A stretch of 64,000 nt of DNA from Streptomyces fulvoviolaceus (lineage in GTDB: Bacteria > Actinomycetota > Actinomycetes > Streptomycetales > Streptomycetaceae), in assembly GCF_000718165.1 (NCBI RefSeq), contig NZ_JOEY01000013.1, positions 135,956 to 199,955 of the forward strand. Reading direction: 5' to 3'. Shown piece by piece: positions 9,030-20,051 of this stretch. The notes beneath the pieces were generated by a model. It was not told the origin of the DNA and did not search any database. It was given only the letters and a program-made list of their open reading frames with translations. The translations under genes and the position numbers were made by a program. The number at the start of each line of letters is the position of its first letter. Positions within the stretch are counted from its first letter, which is position 1.

Positions 9030-11174
9030 CTACTTCCGCTTGTTACGGGCGCCCTTGTGGGTGCCGTTCTCCGTACCGTTCTCGCTGTCGTACTTCTCGT
9101 ACGCGTCGACGATACGGCCGACCAGCTTGTGCCGTACGACATCGTGGGACGTGAGGCGCGAGAAGTGGACGTCGTCCAGGCCCTCCAGGATGTCCTGGAC
9201 CTGACGCAGGCCGGACTTCGTGCCGGTCGGCAGATCGACCTGGGTGACGTCACCCGTGACGACGACCTTCGAGTCGAAGCCGAGCCTCGTCAGGAACATC
9301 TTCATCTGCTCGGCGCTCGTGTTCTGGGCCTCGTCCAGGATGATGAAGGCGTCGTTGAGGGTGTTGTGGGTCAACAGGTAGTCCTGCGTGACGTACAGCG
9401 AGTCCTCGGCCGCCACCTGGATGCAGACGGTCTCCTCCCGGCCCGCGGGCTCGATGCTGTCGATGTACCGCATCGGGCGTCCGCCGCCTCCGGCCGCGTG
9501 GTACGTGTCGCGCTTGCGGGTGAGGCGGAAGGGTTCGATGCCTTCGGGGAGGCGGATGTCGACGATGTGGGCGTCGCGGCGGTGGTGAACGTCGCGGCCC
9601 TTGGCCCTCCCTGGCGTCCGCCCCTTGGCAGCTCGGCGGCTGGCGTAGGCGACACCTCCCAGTGACTGGACCAGGGCGATGACGTCGTCACGGAGCAGGA
9701 TTGAAGTCGTCGAGTACTGGATACGGCACGTGCGGTCCTTTTGAGTGACTGGGCCGCCGTCTGTGTCGAGGAGCCCCTGAAGTACGGCGAGCCGTACCTC
9801 GGCGGAGTTGTAGAGGTAGTCGTCCGGCACGAACTTGGAGTACGACTTGCTGCCGAGCAGATCCAACGTACGCAGCGCTTGCTTGAGAGGGTGCGTCAGC
9901 ACGCCTCCCTCAGCGTCGCGGGATGTCGGCATACGGTTGATGTGGTAGTTGTAGCCGCCACGCGACCGCACCTTGACGCCGGGCACTGCCGTCTCCAGTG
10001 CCGAGACCAACTCCGGGTCGGCCGTGGTGAACGAAGGAGTACGGCGCCCCGAGACGCAGCCGTCGCCTAGTAGCAGCCCCAGCGCGTACGGGTCCAGCGG
10101 AACCTCACGCTCGGGGAAGCAGACCGGCGCCGTGAGCATGGGCAGCTCGTACCGGCGATAGTGCGCCGCCCGCAGGTTGCCGATCATCTCCTGGGTCTCC
10201 AGGACGCGCCATGGCTTGTCGCGGCGCTTGTCGTCGCGCGTCCTGACCGTCCACAGGTGCTCACCACAGCACAGGGTCCAGGCGCCGTCCTGGGCCGTGA
10301 CGCGATAGACGTCCTTCTCGCCCTGCGGGTAGACGCCCAGTACCGGGGTCGGCTCACCATTCGAGCCGATGACCAGGTCACCGACCTGGAGGTCACCGAT
10401 GGGCCGCCAACCGTCCGGGGTCAGGACGCTGGTGAAGAGCGGCATCGCGCGACCCCGCATATACGCCAGCGGCGCCACCTCAATCGTCCCCGCCGCCATC
10501 AACCGCGGAATCGAGTCAGGATCCAGCATGTCGTGCAGCGCGTCGTACAGAGGCCGCAGATACGGGTCGATCTTCTCGTACAGCGTGCCGGGCAGGAATC
10601 CCAGTCGCTCGCCGGCTTCCACCGCCGGCCGGGTCAGGATGATGCGGTTGACCTGCTTGGACTGCAGGGCCTGTACCGCCTTGGCCATGGCGAGGTAGGT
10701 CTTGCCGGTACCGGCGGGACCGATGCCGAAGACGATCGTGTGCTTGTCGATCGCGTCGACGTACCGCTTCTGGTTGAGGGTCTTGGGGCGGATCGTGCGG
10801 CCGCGCGAGGAGAGGATGTTCTGGGTGAGCACCTCGGCCGGGGTCTCCTCGCCGTCACCCTCGCCGTTTTCACTTGCTCTGAGCATGGCGATAGAGCGTT
10901 CCACTCCGTCCTCCGTCATCGGCTGCCCGGTGCGGAGCACCAGCATCATCTCGTCGAACAGGCGCTGGATGAGGGCGACCTCCGCGGCGTCGCCGACTGC
11001 GCTGATCTCATTGCCCCGGACGTGGATGTCGGCTGCCGGGAAGGCCTTTTCGATGACGCGCAGCAGGGAGTCGCCGGACCCCAGCACCGTGACCATGGGG
11101 TGCTGGGCGGGGACGGTGAACTGTGCTCTCGCCTGCCCCTGCGCGGGGGTGTGACCTGTCGGTGTCTGAGTCAT
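9030..11174 (-). CDS. phoH: PhoH-like ATPase interrupted by an in-frame intein
   Basis: 714 residues, twice the usual length of about 350. Residues 1-242 and 605-714 together make a complete 352-residue PhoH protein: Walker A GPAGTGKT near residue 151, the conserved GTIEVAPLAYMRGR, then TLNDAFIILDEAQNT (Walker B) after the insertion. The intervening 362 residues are an intein (separate entry). PhoH proteins are cytoplasmic ATPases, some with RNA helicase or RNase activity, genetically linked with YbeY. The ATG at 11174 is chosen from the family N-terminus (MTQTP...). The gene heads the cluster with ybeY, corC and mmcQ. Function requires splicing to rejoin Arg242 to Thr605. Confidence 0.93.
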   Translation of the reverse strand: MTQTPTGHTPAQGQARAQFTVPAQHPMVTVLGSGDSLLRVIEKAFPAADIHVRGNEISAVGDAAEVALIQRLFDEMMLVLRTGQPMTEDGVERSIAMLRASENGEGDGEETPAEVLTQNILSSRGRTIRPKTLNQKRYVDAIDKHTIVFGIGPAGTGKTYLAMAKAVQALQSKQVNRIILTRPAVEAGERLGFLPGTLYEKIDPYLRPLYDALHDMLDPDSIPRLMAAGTIEVAPLAYMRGRAMPLFTSVLTPDGWRPIGDLQVGDLVIGSNGEPTPVLGVYPQGEKDVYRVTAQDGAWTLCCGEHLWTVRTRDDKRRDKPWRVLETQEMIGNLRAAHYRRYELPMLTAPVCFPEREVPLDPYALGLLLGDGCVSGRRTPSFTTADPELVSALETAVPGVKVRSRGGYNYHINRMPTSRDAEGGVLTHPLKQALRTLDLLGSKSYSKFVPDDYLYNSAEVRLAVLQGLLDTDGGPVTQKDRTCRIQYSTTSILLRDDVIALVQSLGGVAYASRRAAKGRTPGRAKGRDVHHRRDAHIVDIRLPEGIEPFRLTRKRDTYHAAGGGGRPMRYIDSIEPAGREETVCIQVAAEDSLYVTQDYLLTHNTLNDAFIILDEAQNTSAEQMKMFLTRLGFDSKVVVTGDVTQVDLPTGTKSGLRQVQDILEGLDDVHFSRLTSHDVVRHKLVGRIVDAYEKYDSENGTENGTHKGARNKRK
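9363..10448 (-). other. Intein with LAGLIDADG endonuclease domain inside PhoH (class 3 signature)
   Basis: This is a 362-codon in-frame insertion between YMRGR and TLNDAF of PhoH. Intein residue 1 is Ala, not Cys or Ser. Block A is FTSVLTPDGWRPIGDLQVGD. Block B is CCGEHLWTV, with His64 and Trp66. The endonuclease motifs are YALGLLLGDG and VLQGLLDTDG. Block F is ETVCIQVAAEDSLYV, with Cys342. Block G is DYLLTHN, with Thr360, His361 and Asn362. The first C-extein residue is Thr. The Ala1, Trp(B), Cys(F), Thr(G) and +1 Thr combination is the known signature of class 3 inteins. Splicing and endonuclease activity are inferred from intact motifs. Confidence 0.92.
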
Positions 11175-11569
11175 GGGCCGGCGCTGTAGGCCTGCGGTTC
11201 CTCCTCGTCAGGGCCGCACAGGTGAAGGCGGCCTCGCGAGTTCCAGGGTACGACGGTGCACTGACAACGCCGTAGGCCTTTTCGGTGTCCCGGTCTTTCC
11301 TGCGTTGCGCAGGTTTCGAGGGGGAAAGGCTTCGAGCCTGAACCGGCAGGAGTGTGCTGATGCGATACCGCCGGTAACACATGGCCGGAATACCCCCTTG
11401 CCGTTCTTCACACCACGCGCATCAATGGAACCGGTAATTCCGACGGACCGTCAGATTCCAGCATCGCGCAGCGCTCCGCACCCGCTCGCGAAGACTGGCC
11501 GTTCGTCGGCGTACCTCTCCCGTCCATCCCCACATGGCAGTCCCCACCTCGGGAAGGAAACCGGAACCC
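11175..11569. other. Divergent intergenic region between phoH and the surface-protein operon
   Basis: These 395 bp hold no convincing gene. An AG-rich sequence that could serve phoH lies about 20 nt upstream of its ATG, too far for a standard ribosome site. Near the other side, 11442-11459 (GACGGACCGTCAGATTCC) is repeated with two substitutions and one extra T at 12101-12119, at a similar distance upstream of the next gene. It may be a shared promoter or operator element. Confidence 0.4.
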
Positions 11570-12043
11570 ATGAAAGGCAAACGGATAGGAACTGGTGCGG
11601 CACTGGCTGTCGGCACCCTCGCGGCCGCCGGGCTGGCGTTCGCACCCGCCGCTCTCGCCGTCACACCGGACACCGCGACGATCACCGCCGACTGCGGCAG
11701 CTTCGGCAGCGGCGAAGCCACCCTCACCGCCACTCAGGACGGCACCGCCGCCACCCTCACCGTCACCTCGGCGATCACCGCGCCGATCGCGCTGGCCGAG
11801 GACTCGATCTCCTCGACGCTCACCCTGGTGAACGCCGCCGGCGGCACCACCGCCTTCACCGGCACGGAGAACCCGGCCATCGCGGCGGGCGACCCCGTCA
11901 CCGTCGGCCCGCTCGACGGCACCGTGGCCTCCGGCGACAGCCTGGAGGCGTACGGCGGCACGCTGCAGATCACCGTCCTCGGGATCACCGTCACCTGCAC
12001 GGCGACCGGACCGCAGTCCCCGGGTCCGTTCGTGTTCGACTGA
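11570..12043 (+). CDS. Small secreted protein of the WxL-like surface operon
   Basis: 157 residues starting at the ATG at 11570, with GGGAAGGA about 10 nt upstream. A Sec signal peptide (MKGKRIGTGAALAVG..., cleavage probably after ALA near residue 27) precedes a Thr/Ala-rich beta-strand domain. It has two cysteines (TADCGS and ITVTCTA), which probably form a disulfide. The cysteine placement and ending (VTCTATGPQSPGP) resemble the N-terminal domain of the next gene's product (PCTVTSPPAPV), so they may be related extracellular modules. No function is known. Cotranscription with the next gene is uncertain because a strong hairpin lies between them. Confidence 0.75.
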   Translation: MKGKRIGTGAALAVGTLAAAGLAFAPAALAVTPDTATITADCGSFGSGEATLTATQDGTAATLTVTSAITAPIALAEDSISSTLTLVNAAGGTTAFTGTENPAIAAGDPVTVGPLDGTVASGDSLEAYGGTLQITVLGITVTCTATGPQSPGPFVFD

Positions 12044-12068
12044 GCCGATCCCGCACTCAGGCGCCCCC

Positions 12069-12108
12069 GGACCGTCAACTTCCGCCGACAGGTGGAAGTT
12101 GACGGTCC
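12069..12108 (+). terminator. Perfect 15-bp hairpin, probable terminator
   Basis: GGACCGTCAACTTCC (12069-12083) pairs perfectly with GGAAGTTGACGGTCC (12094-12108) across a 10-nt loop, 25 nt after the preceding stop codon. There is no U-tract, as is common for Streptomyces terminators. The right arm also overlaps the GACGGTCC part of a motif shared with the region upstream of 11570. Confidence 0.65.
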
Positions 12109-12236
12109 ATCAGATTTCCGTCGGGTTCCGCGGGTTCACAGCCTCGTCTCCATTGACTTCTCACGCAATCCCCACATCAATGCCCCCTGTCGGCGCAGAC
12201 GAGCCGCTGCGCCCGCATCCCTCAGAGGGGGCCACT

Positions 12237-13562
12237 ATGAGATCCAAGGGTTCTGGAAGCCGAAGACGCCGACTGGCCGCACTGCTCGGCGCGACCGCGC
12301 TCGCGGTCACCGCGGGGGGCGCGCTCGCCGCCCCGGCGGGAGCCGCCGCCAATGTGGACTTCGCCACGCACTGCATCCCGCCTGCCGTCGCGGGCATCCC
12401 GCCCATCGACGGCACCACCACCGCGATCATCACGGTGGACGACGCCACGCCCCAGGTCGGCGACACCGTCACCGTGACGTACACGGTGGTCACGCCCGCC
12501 GCGAGCAACCCCACCGCCATCAGCCTGCCGGCCGACATCATGACGCCGTCCGGCAAGGTCGCCCTCGGCGGAGCGCAGACCGGCGACGTGACGGTCGCCG
12601 GGCCGAAGAAGAACGACCCGGTGGCGGGCAACGCGCCGTTCCCGTCGTTCAGCATGACCGGCACCTTCACGGTCACCACCGCGGGCGCGATCACCCTCTC
12701 GCCCGGCGACTACAACATCCACACCAGCTACATCCTCGAACTGGACACCCCCTGCACGGTCACCAGCCCGCCCGCCCCGGTCTCCGAGACCATCACGGCG
12801 AGCGACGCACCCAATCCCAACACCCGTGCCATCCAGCTGGGTTCGGCCTCCGGCAACCCCGGTGACAGCGTGACCGTCACCGGCAGCAACTTCACCCCGG
12901 GTGCCACCGTCACCCTCGCCGGACGCTCCGGAACGAACCAGACCGGGGACACGGCCACCACGACCGCCGACGCCTCGGGCGCCATCAGCGGCTCGCTGAC
13001 CCTCAACGACAAGACGACGACCGGCGTCGTGGCGTACGAGGGCGCGAGCTGGACCGACGACCTCGGTGCCGGCCCGGCCACCTACACCGTCATCGACAAC
13101 ACCCCCATCCCCGACAACGCCCAGAAGCTCACCACCACGGTGCACGCGGGCACCCTGTCCATGTCCCAGGCCGGGGACACCGTCGACCTGTCGGCGGTGG
13201 ACTACGGCGAGGGCGGGGCATCGAGCGGTGATCTCAACACGGTGACCGTCCAGGACTTCCGCGGCGGACCCGCGGGCTGGTCCCTGACCGGCAAGGTCAC
13301 CGACTTCACCGGTCCCGGCGCCAAGATCGATGCCGGGGCGCTCAGTTGGACCCCCGCCTGCGCCACCGAGGCGGGCAGCCCGAGCACCTGCCAGGCCGGT
13401 TCGGCGGGCACGGTCGGTTCCTCGGGAGCGACCCTCGCGTCCACCCCCAACGGCACGCTCACCGGCGGTGAGTTCACCGTGGACGCCCAACTCTCCCTGA
13501 ACGTACCGGCGTTCACGCCTCCCGGCTCGTACTCCGGCGTTCTCACCCTCACGCTCAGCTGA
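12237..13562 (+). CDS. Secreted protein with WxL-like C-terminal domain
   Basis: 441 residues from the ATG at 12237 (AGAGGGGG upstream). An N-terminal signal peptide with a basic head (MRSKGSGSRRRR) ends near residue 38 at GAAA. The middle contains an IPT/Ig-like segment (SASGNPGDSVTVTGSNFTPG, about residues 203-222). The last ~135 residues look like a WxL domain: VTVQDFRGGPAGWSLTGKV, then GALSWTPACA, and a C-terminal VPAFTPPGSYSGVLTLTLS strand. In Firmicutes WxL domains attach proteins non-covalently to the cell wall and partner with DUF916 proteins; a DUF916-like gene follows directly. The domain call is by eye and should be tested with a profile search. Confidence 0.72.
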   Translation: MRSKGSGSRRRRLAALLGATALAVTAGGALAAPAGAAANVDFATHCIPPAVAGIPPIDGTTTAIITVDDATPQVGDTVTVTYTVVTPAASNPTAISLPADIMTPSGKVALGGAQTGDVTVAGPKKNDPVAGNAPFPSFSMTGTFTVTTAGAITLSPGDYNIHTSYILELDTPCTVTSPPAPVSETITASDAPNPNTRAIQLGSASGNPGDSVTVTGSNFTPGATVTLAGRSGTNQTGDTATTTADASGAISGSLTLNDKTTTGVVAYEGASWTDDLGAGPATYTVIDNTPIPDNAQKLTTTVHAGTLSMSQAGDTVDLSAVDYGEGGASSGDLNTVTVQDFRGGPAGWSLTGKVTDFTGPGAKIDAGALSWTPACATEAGSPSTCQAGSAGTVGSSGATLASTPNGTLTGGEFTVDAQLSLNVPAFTPPGSYSGVLTLTLS

Positions 13563-13626
13563 CCGTACGGGCGTCCGCACCCGCCCGTTCACCTCATCCC
13601 GCCGATGTCCGTGGGGGTCCGCACCC

Positions 13627-14643
13627 ATGCGCAAGCTGTACGTCCTCCTGCTGGGCCTGCTGGCGAGCCTGCTCGCCGCGCCCGCACACGCCGCCGACAA
13701 CGGCAGTTGGTCCGTCTACCCCATCTCCACGAAAGTCGCCACGCGCCCGTACTTCTACCTCTCTGCCGACCCCGGGCAGACCATCGAGGACAAGGTGGTC
13801 GTCGCCAACAAGACGGGGAAGCCACTGACCTTCCGGCTGTACGCGGCCGACGCCTACAACACCGCGCGCGACGGCGGGTTCGCCGTACGGACCCTCAAGG
13901 AGAAGCAGCGCGGAGTGGGAGTGTGGGCGAAGCCCGCGAAGGCCAGGGTCAAGGTTCCCGCACACGGCAAGGTCACTGTCCCCTTCACGCTCCGGGTGCC
14001 CGAGGGCGCCGAACCCGGCGACCATCCCGGCGCGTTGGTGGCGCTGGACGAGCGGATCGACCGGGGCGACGGCTCCGTCGCGCTCGGTGTGCAGCGGGCC
14101 GTCGCGGCCCGTGTCTACCTTCGGGTCGGCGGGCCCACGCTCCCGGCCGTCGCCGTCGAGGACGTCCGCGTCATCCACCACCAGCCCCTCGTCCCCGGCT
14201 TCGGCGACAGCACGGCGACGATCTCCTACACCCTGCACAACACCGGCAATGTCACCCTCGACCCGAAGGTGGAGCTGCGCGCGACGGGCCTTTTCGGCCG
14301 TACGCTCCTCGCCCGCGACCTCGCGAAGATCCCCTCCGAGCTGCTGCCCGGCCAGCGGGTGCGGCTCAGCGAGCCATGGCGGGGCGCCCCGCAGTTCGAC
14401 TGGGGCGAGGTGACGCTGACGGCGAGCGCGAAGGACACCCGCGAGTCGGCGAGCGCGTCGTTCTTCGCGCTGCCGTGGCTGCTGGCGGCGGTCCTGGCCG
14501 TCGTCCTGGTGCTGGGGGTCGTGCTGCTGATCAGGGCGCGGCGGGCGCGAGCCGCGGCTAGGAGCGTGACCAGCGCGAACGACGCCCCGGCGGGGGAACC
14601 GCGGGAGGCGCTTCGCGTGTCGTCTCAAGCTCCGCGACGCTGA
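13627..14643 (+). CDS. DUF916-like (WxL-interacting) membrane-anchored surface protein
   Basis: 338 residues. It has a signal peptide (MRKLYVLLLGLLASLLAAP), a DUF916-like ectodomain with the typical DPGQTIEDKVVVANKTGKP and TFRLYAADA segments, a second Ig-like domain (about 175-275), one C-terminal membrane helix (PWLLAAVLAVVLVLGVVLL, about 282-305) and a basic cytoplasmic tail. In low-GC Gram-positives these proteins bind WxL-domain partners at the peptidoglycan. It follows the WxL-like gene by 64 bp, giving a matched pair. Its last 86 bp overlap a convergent gene. Confidence 0.8.
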   Translation: MRKLYVLLLGLLASLLAAPAHAADNGSWSVYPISTKVATRPYFYLSADPGQTIEDKVVVANKTGKPLTFRLYAADAYNTARDGGFAVRTLKEKQRGVGVWAKPAKARVKVPAHGKVTVPFTLRVPEGAEPGDHPGALVALDERIDRGDGSVALGVQRAVAARVYLRVGGPTLPAVAVEDVRVIHHQPLVPGFGDSTATISYTLHNTGNVTLDPKVELRATGLFGRTLLARDLAKIPSELLPGQRVRLSEPWRGAPQFDWGEVTLTASAKDTRESASASFFALPWLLAAVLAVVLVLGVVLLIRARRARAAARSVTSANDAPAGEPREALRVSSQAPRR

Positions 14644-14932
14644 TCCGGAGGAGTCCTGCCGGGTAGACCCGGGACTCCTCGCTCTTCTCGTCCCAACTCG
14701 CCTTGGAGAGCTCGACGAGCCAGCTCGTCTCGGAGAGCCGGAACACCTGGCGCCCGTGCTCCTCGTTGAAGAAGCCCCCGTCACGATGGCTCAGGCACAG
14801 CTCCCGGGCGCGCGCGACAGTCTGCTCGCGCCCGCCCTCCACGTGGATCTTCTTCTCGAGACGCCACTGGTGTTCGAGGCCGTAGTCCGCCTCGATGAGT
14901 ACGTACCACTCACCGGACGTCCCCCCGCTCAC
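14558..14932 (-). CDS. Conserved hypothetical protein downstream of glnK
   Basis: 124 residues from a GTG at 14932, 13 nt after the glnK stop and preceded by a G-rich stretch. The sequence is well-formed, with balanced charge: GEWYVLIEADYGLEHQWRLE, then ARELCLSHRDGGFF and RQVFRLSETSWLVEL. It looks like a small soluble alpha/beta protein with many aromatics. I do not recognise a family. Position suggests it is the third gene of an amtB-glnK transcript. The 3' end overlaps the convergent DUF916-like gene by 86 bp and contains a strong hairpin. Confidence 0.65.
   Translation of the reverse strand: MSGGTSGEWYVLIEADYGLEHQWRLEKKIHVEGGREQTVARARELCLSHRDGGFFNEEHGRQVFRLSETSWLVELSKASWDEKSEESRVYPAGLLRISVAELETTREAPPAVPPPGRRSRWSRS
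14648..14680. terminator. Long hairpin just after the DUF916-like stop
   Basis: GAGGAGTCC (14648-14656) pairs with GGACTCCTC (14672-14680), and CGGGT/ACCCG extends the stem inside a small bulge. It begins 5 nt after the surface-protein stop codon, so it probably terminates that operon. It also lies inside the convergent hypothetical gene, where it is coding. Confidence 0.55.
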
Positions 14933-14945
14933 ACCGGCCCCCGTC

Positions 14946-17716
<2,771 letters not shown>

Positions 17717-17719
17717 GAG

Positions 17720-17749
17720 ACCCCCGCTGTCGGCCTGAACGGCCTCATG
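17720..17749. repeat. Fragment of dispersed repeat B after era
   Basis: ACCCCCGCTGTCGGCCTGAA followed by CGGCCTCATGG matches the internal part of the larger repeat at 44159-44343. It sits directly after the era stop, between two convergent genes. Confidence 0.55.
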
Positions 17750-18593
17750 GCTCGCTCAGTGACATGTCCTGCAAGCCCACCACCCGCAGCAGTTGCAGTC
17801 GCTCGTAGGACTCCGTGCCCGGGCGGGCCGTGTGGACGATCAGGAGCTGCTGGTGTTCGTGGCTGAGCAGGACCTCGCAGTCCAGTTCCAGTAGCCCCAC
17901 CAGTGGATGCCGGAAGCGCTTCGTCGACGAGCGGCGCAACGCCACCTCGTGCTCGTCCCACAGACACGCGAACTCCTCGCTGGACGAAAGGAGTTCGGCC
18001 ACCAGCGCGGCCGGTTCCGGGTCGTCGGGGCGGGCGGCTGTCACCGCGCGCAGGTTGGCCACCTGGGAGCGGGCGTGCTCGGCCAGGTCCTCGGGTGGGA
18101 ACAACTCCCGCGCCGCCGGGTCAAGGAAGAAACGGCGGGTCAGGTTGCGCTCCCGGGGCGGGCGGGCGAACGCGTCCCCGGCCAGCGCCCTCGACATCGC
18201 GTTCTGCGCCAGGACGTCACCCATGTCGCTCACCACCTGTGCCGGGGTGTCGTGCAACCGGTCCAGGACCAGCAGCAGACCCGGACGTACGTGCGCCGAC
18301 GGCGAATCGCGGCGCGGTGGCTCCTCGCCGGTCAGGTGGAACAGGTGGTCCCGTTCGTCGTCCGTCAGGCGCAGGGCGCGGGCCAGTGCCGTCAGCATCT
18401 GGCGGGACGGGCGCGGGCCCCGGGACTGTTCCAGGCGGGTGTAGTAGTCCACGGACATGCCCGCGAGCGACGCCACCTCCTCCCTCCGCAGGCCCGGTGT
18501 GCGGCGCCGGGGGCCCGACGCGAGGCCCACGTCGGACGGGTCCAGGCGGGCACGGCCACGGCGCAGGAAGTCGGCGAGTTCGGCTCGGTTCAC
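17745..18593 (-). CDS. XRE-family regulator with MmyB-like domain
   Basis: 282 residues starting with GTG at 18593 (VNRAELADFLRRGRARLDPS). The helix-turn-helix region RRTPGLRREEVASLAGMSVD is followed by YYTRLEQSRGPRPSRQML, then a MmyB-type C-terminal domain. It is the same family as the regulator at 4445-5326, with a nearly identical helix-turn-helix core but a different ligand domain. It is divergent from an NAD-dependent epimerase gene with 118 bp between them. In this family the neighbouring oxidoreductase is often the regulated gene, so that is the likely target. Confidence 0.85.
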   Translation of the reverse strand: MNRAELADFLRRGRARLDPSDVGLASGPRRRTPGLRREEVASLAGMSVDYYTRLEQSRGPRPSRQMLTALARALRLTDDERDHLFHLTGEEPPRRDSPSAHVRPGLLLVLDRLHDTPAQVVSDMGDVLAQNAMSRALAGDAFARPPRERNLTRRFFLDPAARELFPPEDLAEHARSQVANLRAVTAARPDDPEPAALVAELLSSSEEFACLWDEHEVALRRSSTKRFRHPLVGLLELDCEVLLSHEHQQLLIVHTARPGTESYERLQLLRVVGLQDMSLSEP

Positions 18594-18711
18594 CCCTCCA
18601 GCCTGCGGCACCCCGCCCGGCTTATCCAGGGACTGTCGATCCCCTGATCGGGAGGTCTCTCCCGCTCCCCGCGACCTCGTCCAAAGCTGGTCGCAACGAG
18701 AGGAGCAGAAC

Positions 18712-19566
18712 ATGCTGACGTTGGTGACGGGTGTGACAGGGCAGGTCGGTCGGCGCTTCGTACCGAGGCTGCTGGCACAGCGCCGGCCGGGGGAGCGGGT
18801 GCGGGTCCTGGTGCGGGACGAGGCCCGGGGAGAGCGGTTCGCCGAACTGGGCGCCGAGGTCGTGCTCGGGGACCTGCGGGACACGGAGACGCTCGGCAAG
18901 GCGGTCGCCGGAGTGGACGCGGTGGTGAACGTCGCGGCGGCCTTCCGCGGCGTGCCGGACGAGGAGGCGTGGGCCGTCAACCGGGACGCGGCCGTGGAGC
19001 TGGGCCGGGCGGCACTGGCTTCCGGCGTACGGCGTTTCGTGCAGGTCAGCACGGGGCTGGTGTACGGCCTCGGGCGTGGCCGCCCGCTGACCGAGGAGGA
19101 CGAGATCCGGCCCGGCGGTGCGATGTGGGGTGCGTACGGCGAGTCGAAGGCGGCGGCCGAACGGGAACTGCTCGCGCTGGACGGCCTGGACGTCCGCGTC
19201 GCCCGGCTCCCCTTCGTCTACGGCGAGGGCGACCCGCACCTCGCCCAGTCGCTGATGTGGGCCGCGAACTGGGCGGCGGCCCAACGCCTGCAGATGGGAC
19301 ACCACGCGGACGTCGCCCAGGGCCTGCTGCGCATCCTGCACGCGCCGGGCATCGCCGGCCGGATCTACAACATCGCCGACGACGCCCCCGTCACGGCGGT
19401 CGAACTGCACCAGCTCAACGGGGTCGAGGTCCCCGCCGCCCTGTACGACCGCACCGATCCCGACCCGTGGTTCGTCATCACCTCCACGGACCGCATCCGC
19501 CGCGAGCTGGGCTACCGGCCGCTGTACCCCAGCGTCTACGCGGCCAGGGACGCCGGCGCACTCTGA
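18712..19566 (+). CDS. NAD(P)-dependent epimerase/dehydratase (extended SDR)
   Basis: 284 residues with the Rossmann start LTLVTGVTGQVGRRFVPRL (TGxxGxxG), the mid-protein VNVAAAF strand, and an SDR active site with QVSTGLVYG and the YGESK pair (Tyr and Lys four apart). ATG 18712 follows GAGAGGAG at a good distance. The family acts on nucleotide sugars or small carbonyl compounds in the cytoplasm; the substrate is not evident. It is divergent from an MmyB-type regulator that probably controls it. Confidence 0.85.
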   Translation: MLTLVTGVTGQVGRRFVPRLLAQRRPGERVRVLVRDEARGERFAELGAEVVLGDLRDTETLGKAVAGVDAVVNVAAAFRGVPDEEAWAVNRDAAVELGRAALASGVRRFVQVSTGLVYGLGRGRPLTEEDEIRPGGAMWGAYGESKAAAERELLALDGLDVRVARLPFVYGEGDPHLAQSLMWAANWAAAQRLQMGHHADVAQGLLRILHAPGIAGRIYNIADDAPVTAVELHQLNGVEVPAALYDRTDPDPWFVITSTDRIRRELGYRPLYPSVYAARDAGAL

Positions 19567-19642
19567 ATCAGGGCCCGGGGGCCAGTCGCCCGGCGCCATC
19601 TGCGGTGCCGGGCGAGGTCGTAGGGCGTCTGCGGCGCCATCG

Positions 19643-19675
19643 TGGCTGGTCGCGCAGTTCCCCGCGCCCCTAAAG
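19643..19675. repeat. Dispersed repeat A copy
   Basis: TGGCTGGTCGCGCAGTTCCC followed by CGCGCCCCTAAAG. The same core occurs at 63851-63884 and, in reverse orientation or palindromic form, at 21859-21908 and 28324-28354. The element is common in Streptomyces intergenic DNA. Confidence 0.75.
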
Positions 19676-19690
19676 AACGGCGTTGCCGCG

Positions 19691-19849
19691 GCCGCCGATG
19701 GCGAGCAACCCGGCGCGGGCGTGAGCGTCAGCCGCCGATGGTCAGCAACCCGGCGCGGGCGTGAGCGTCAGCCGCCGACGGCAGCAACCCGGCACGAGCA
19801 TGAGCACCAGTCGCCGATGGCGAGCAACCCGGGCGCGGGCGTGGGCGCC
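19691..19849. repeat. Four tandem ~40-bp repeats in an intergenic region
   Basis: Units of about 40 bp begin at 19691, 19731, 19771 and 19810. Each follows the pattern GCCGCCGATGGCGAGCAACC then CGGCGCGGGCGTGAGCGTCA. Units 1 and 2 differ at only two bases; units 3 and 4 are more diverged. The rest of the 485-bp gap (19567-20051) holds repeat A and GC-rich sequence with no convincing gene. Confidence 0.85.
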
Positions 19850-20051
19850 CGGTCGCCCGCGGCGGGAAGGGGACGGGGCGGGGGGTGTCCGCCCGCAGTG
19901 GCGGGCGTCCGGTTCCGAGCACATCCCCAGCAGACAGCACCGCCCGACCGAGGACGGACACCCCCCGCCCCGGCCCCGACCCACCCACCGAACCGCAGGC
20001 GCTACGCGCACCCCCACCGAACCCGCGCAGCGCGCCGCAGGCATGACAACC

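Noticed and set aside
9030..11174. Frameshift or insertion of an unrelated gene in phoH.
   Set aside because: The frame is continuous, intein blocks are complete and the flanks rejoin to a normal 352-residue PhoH.
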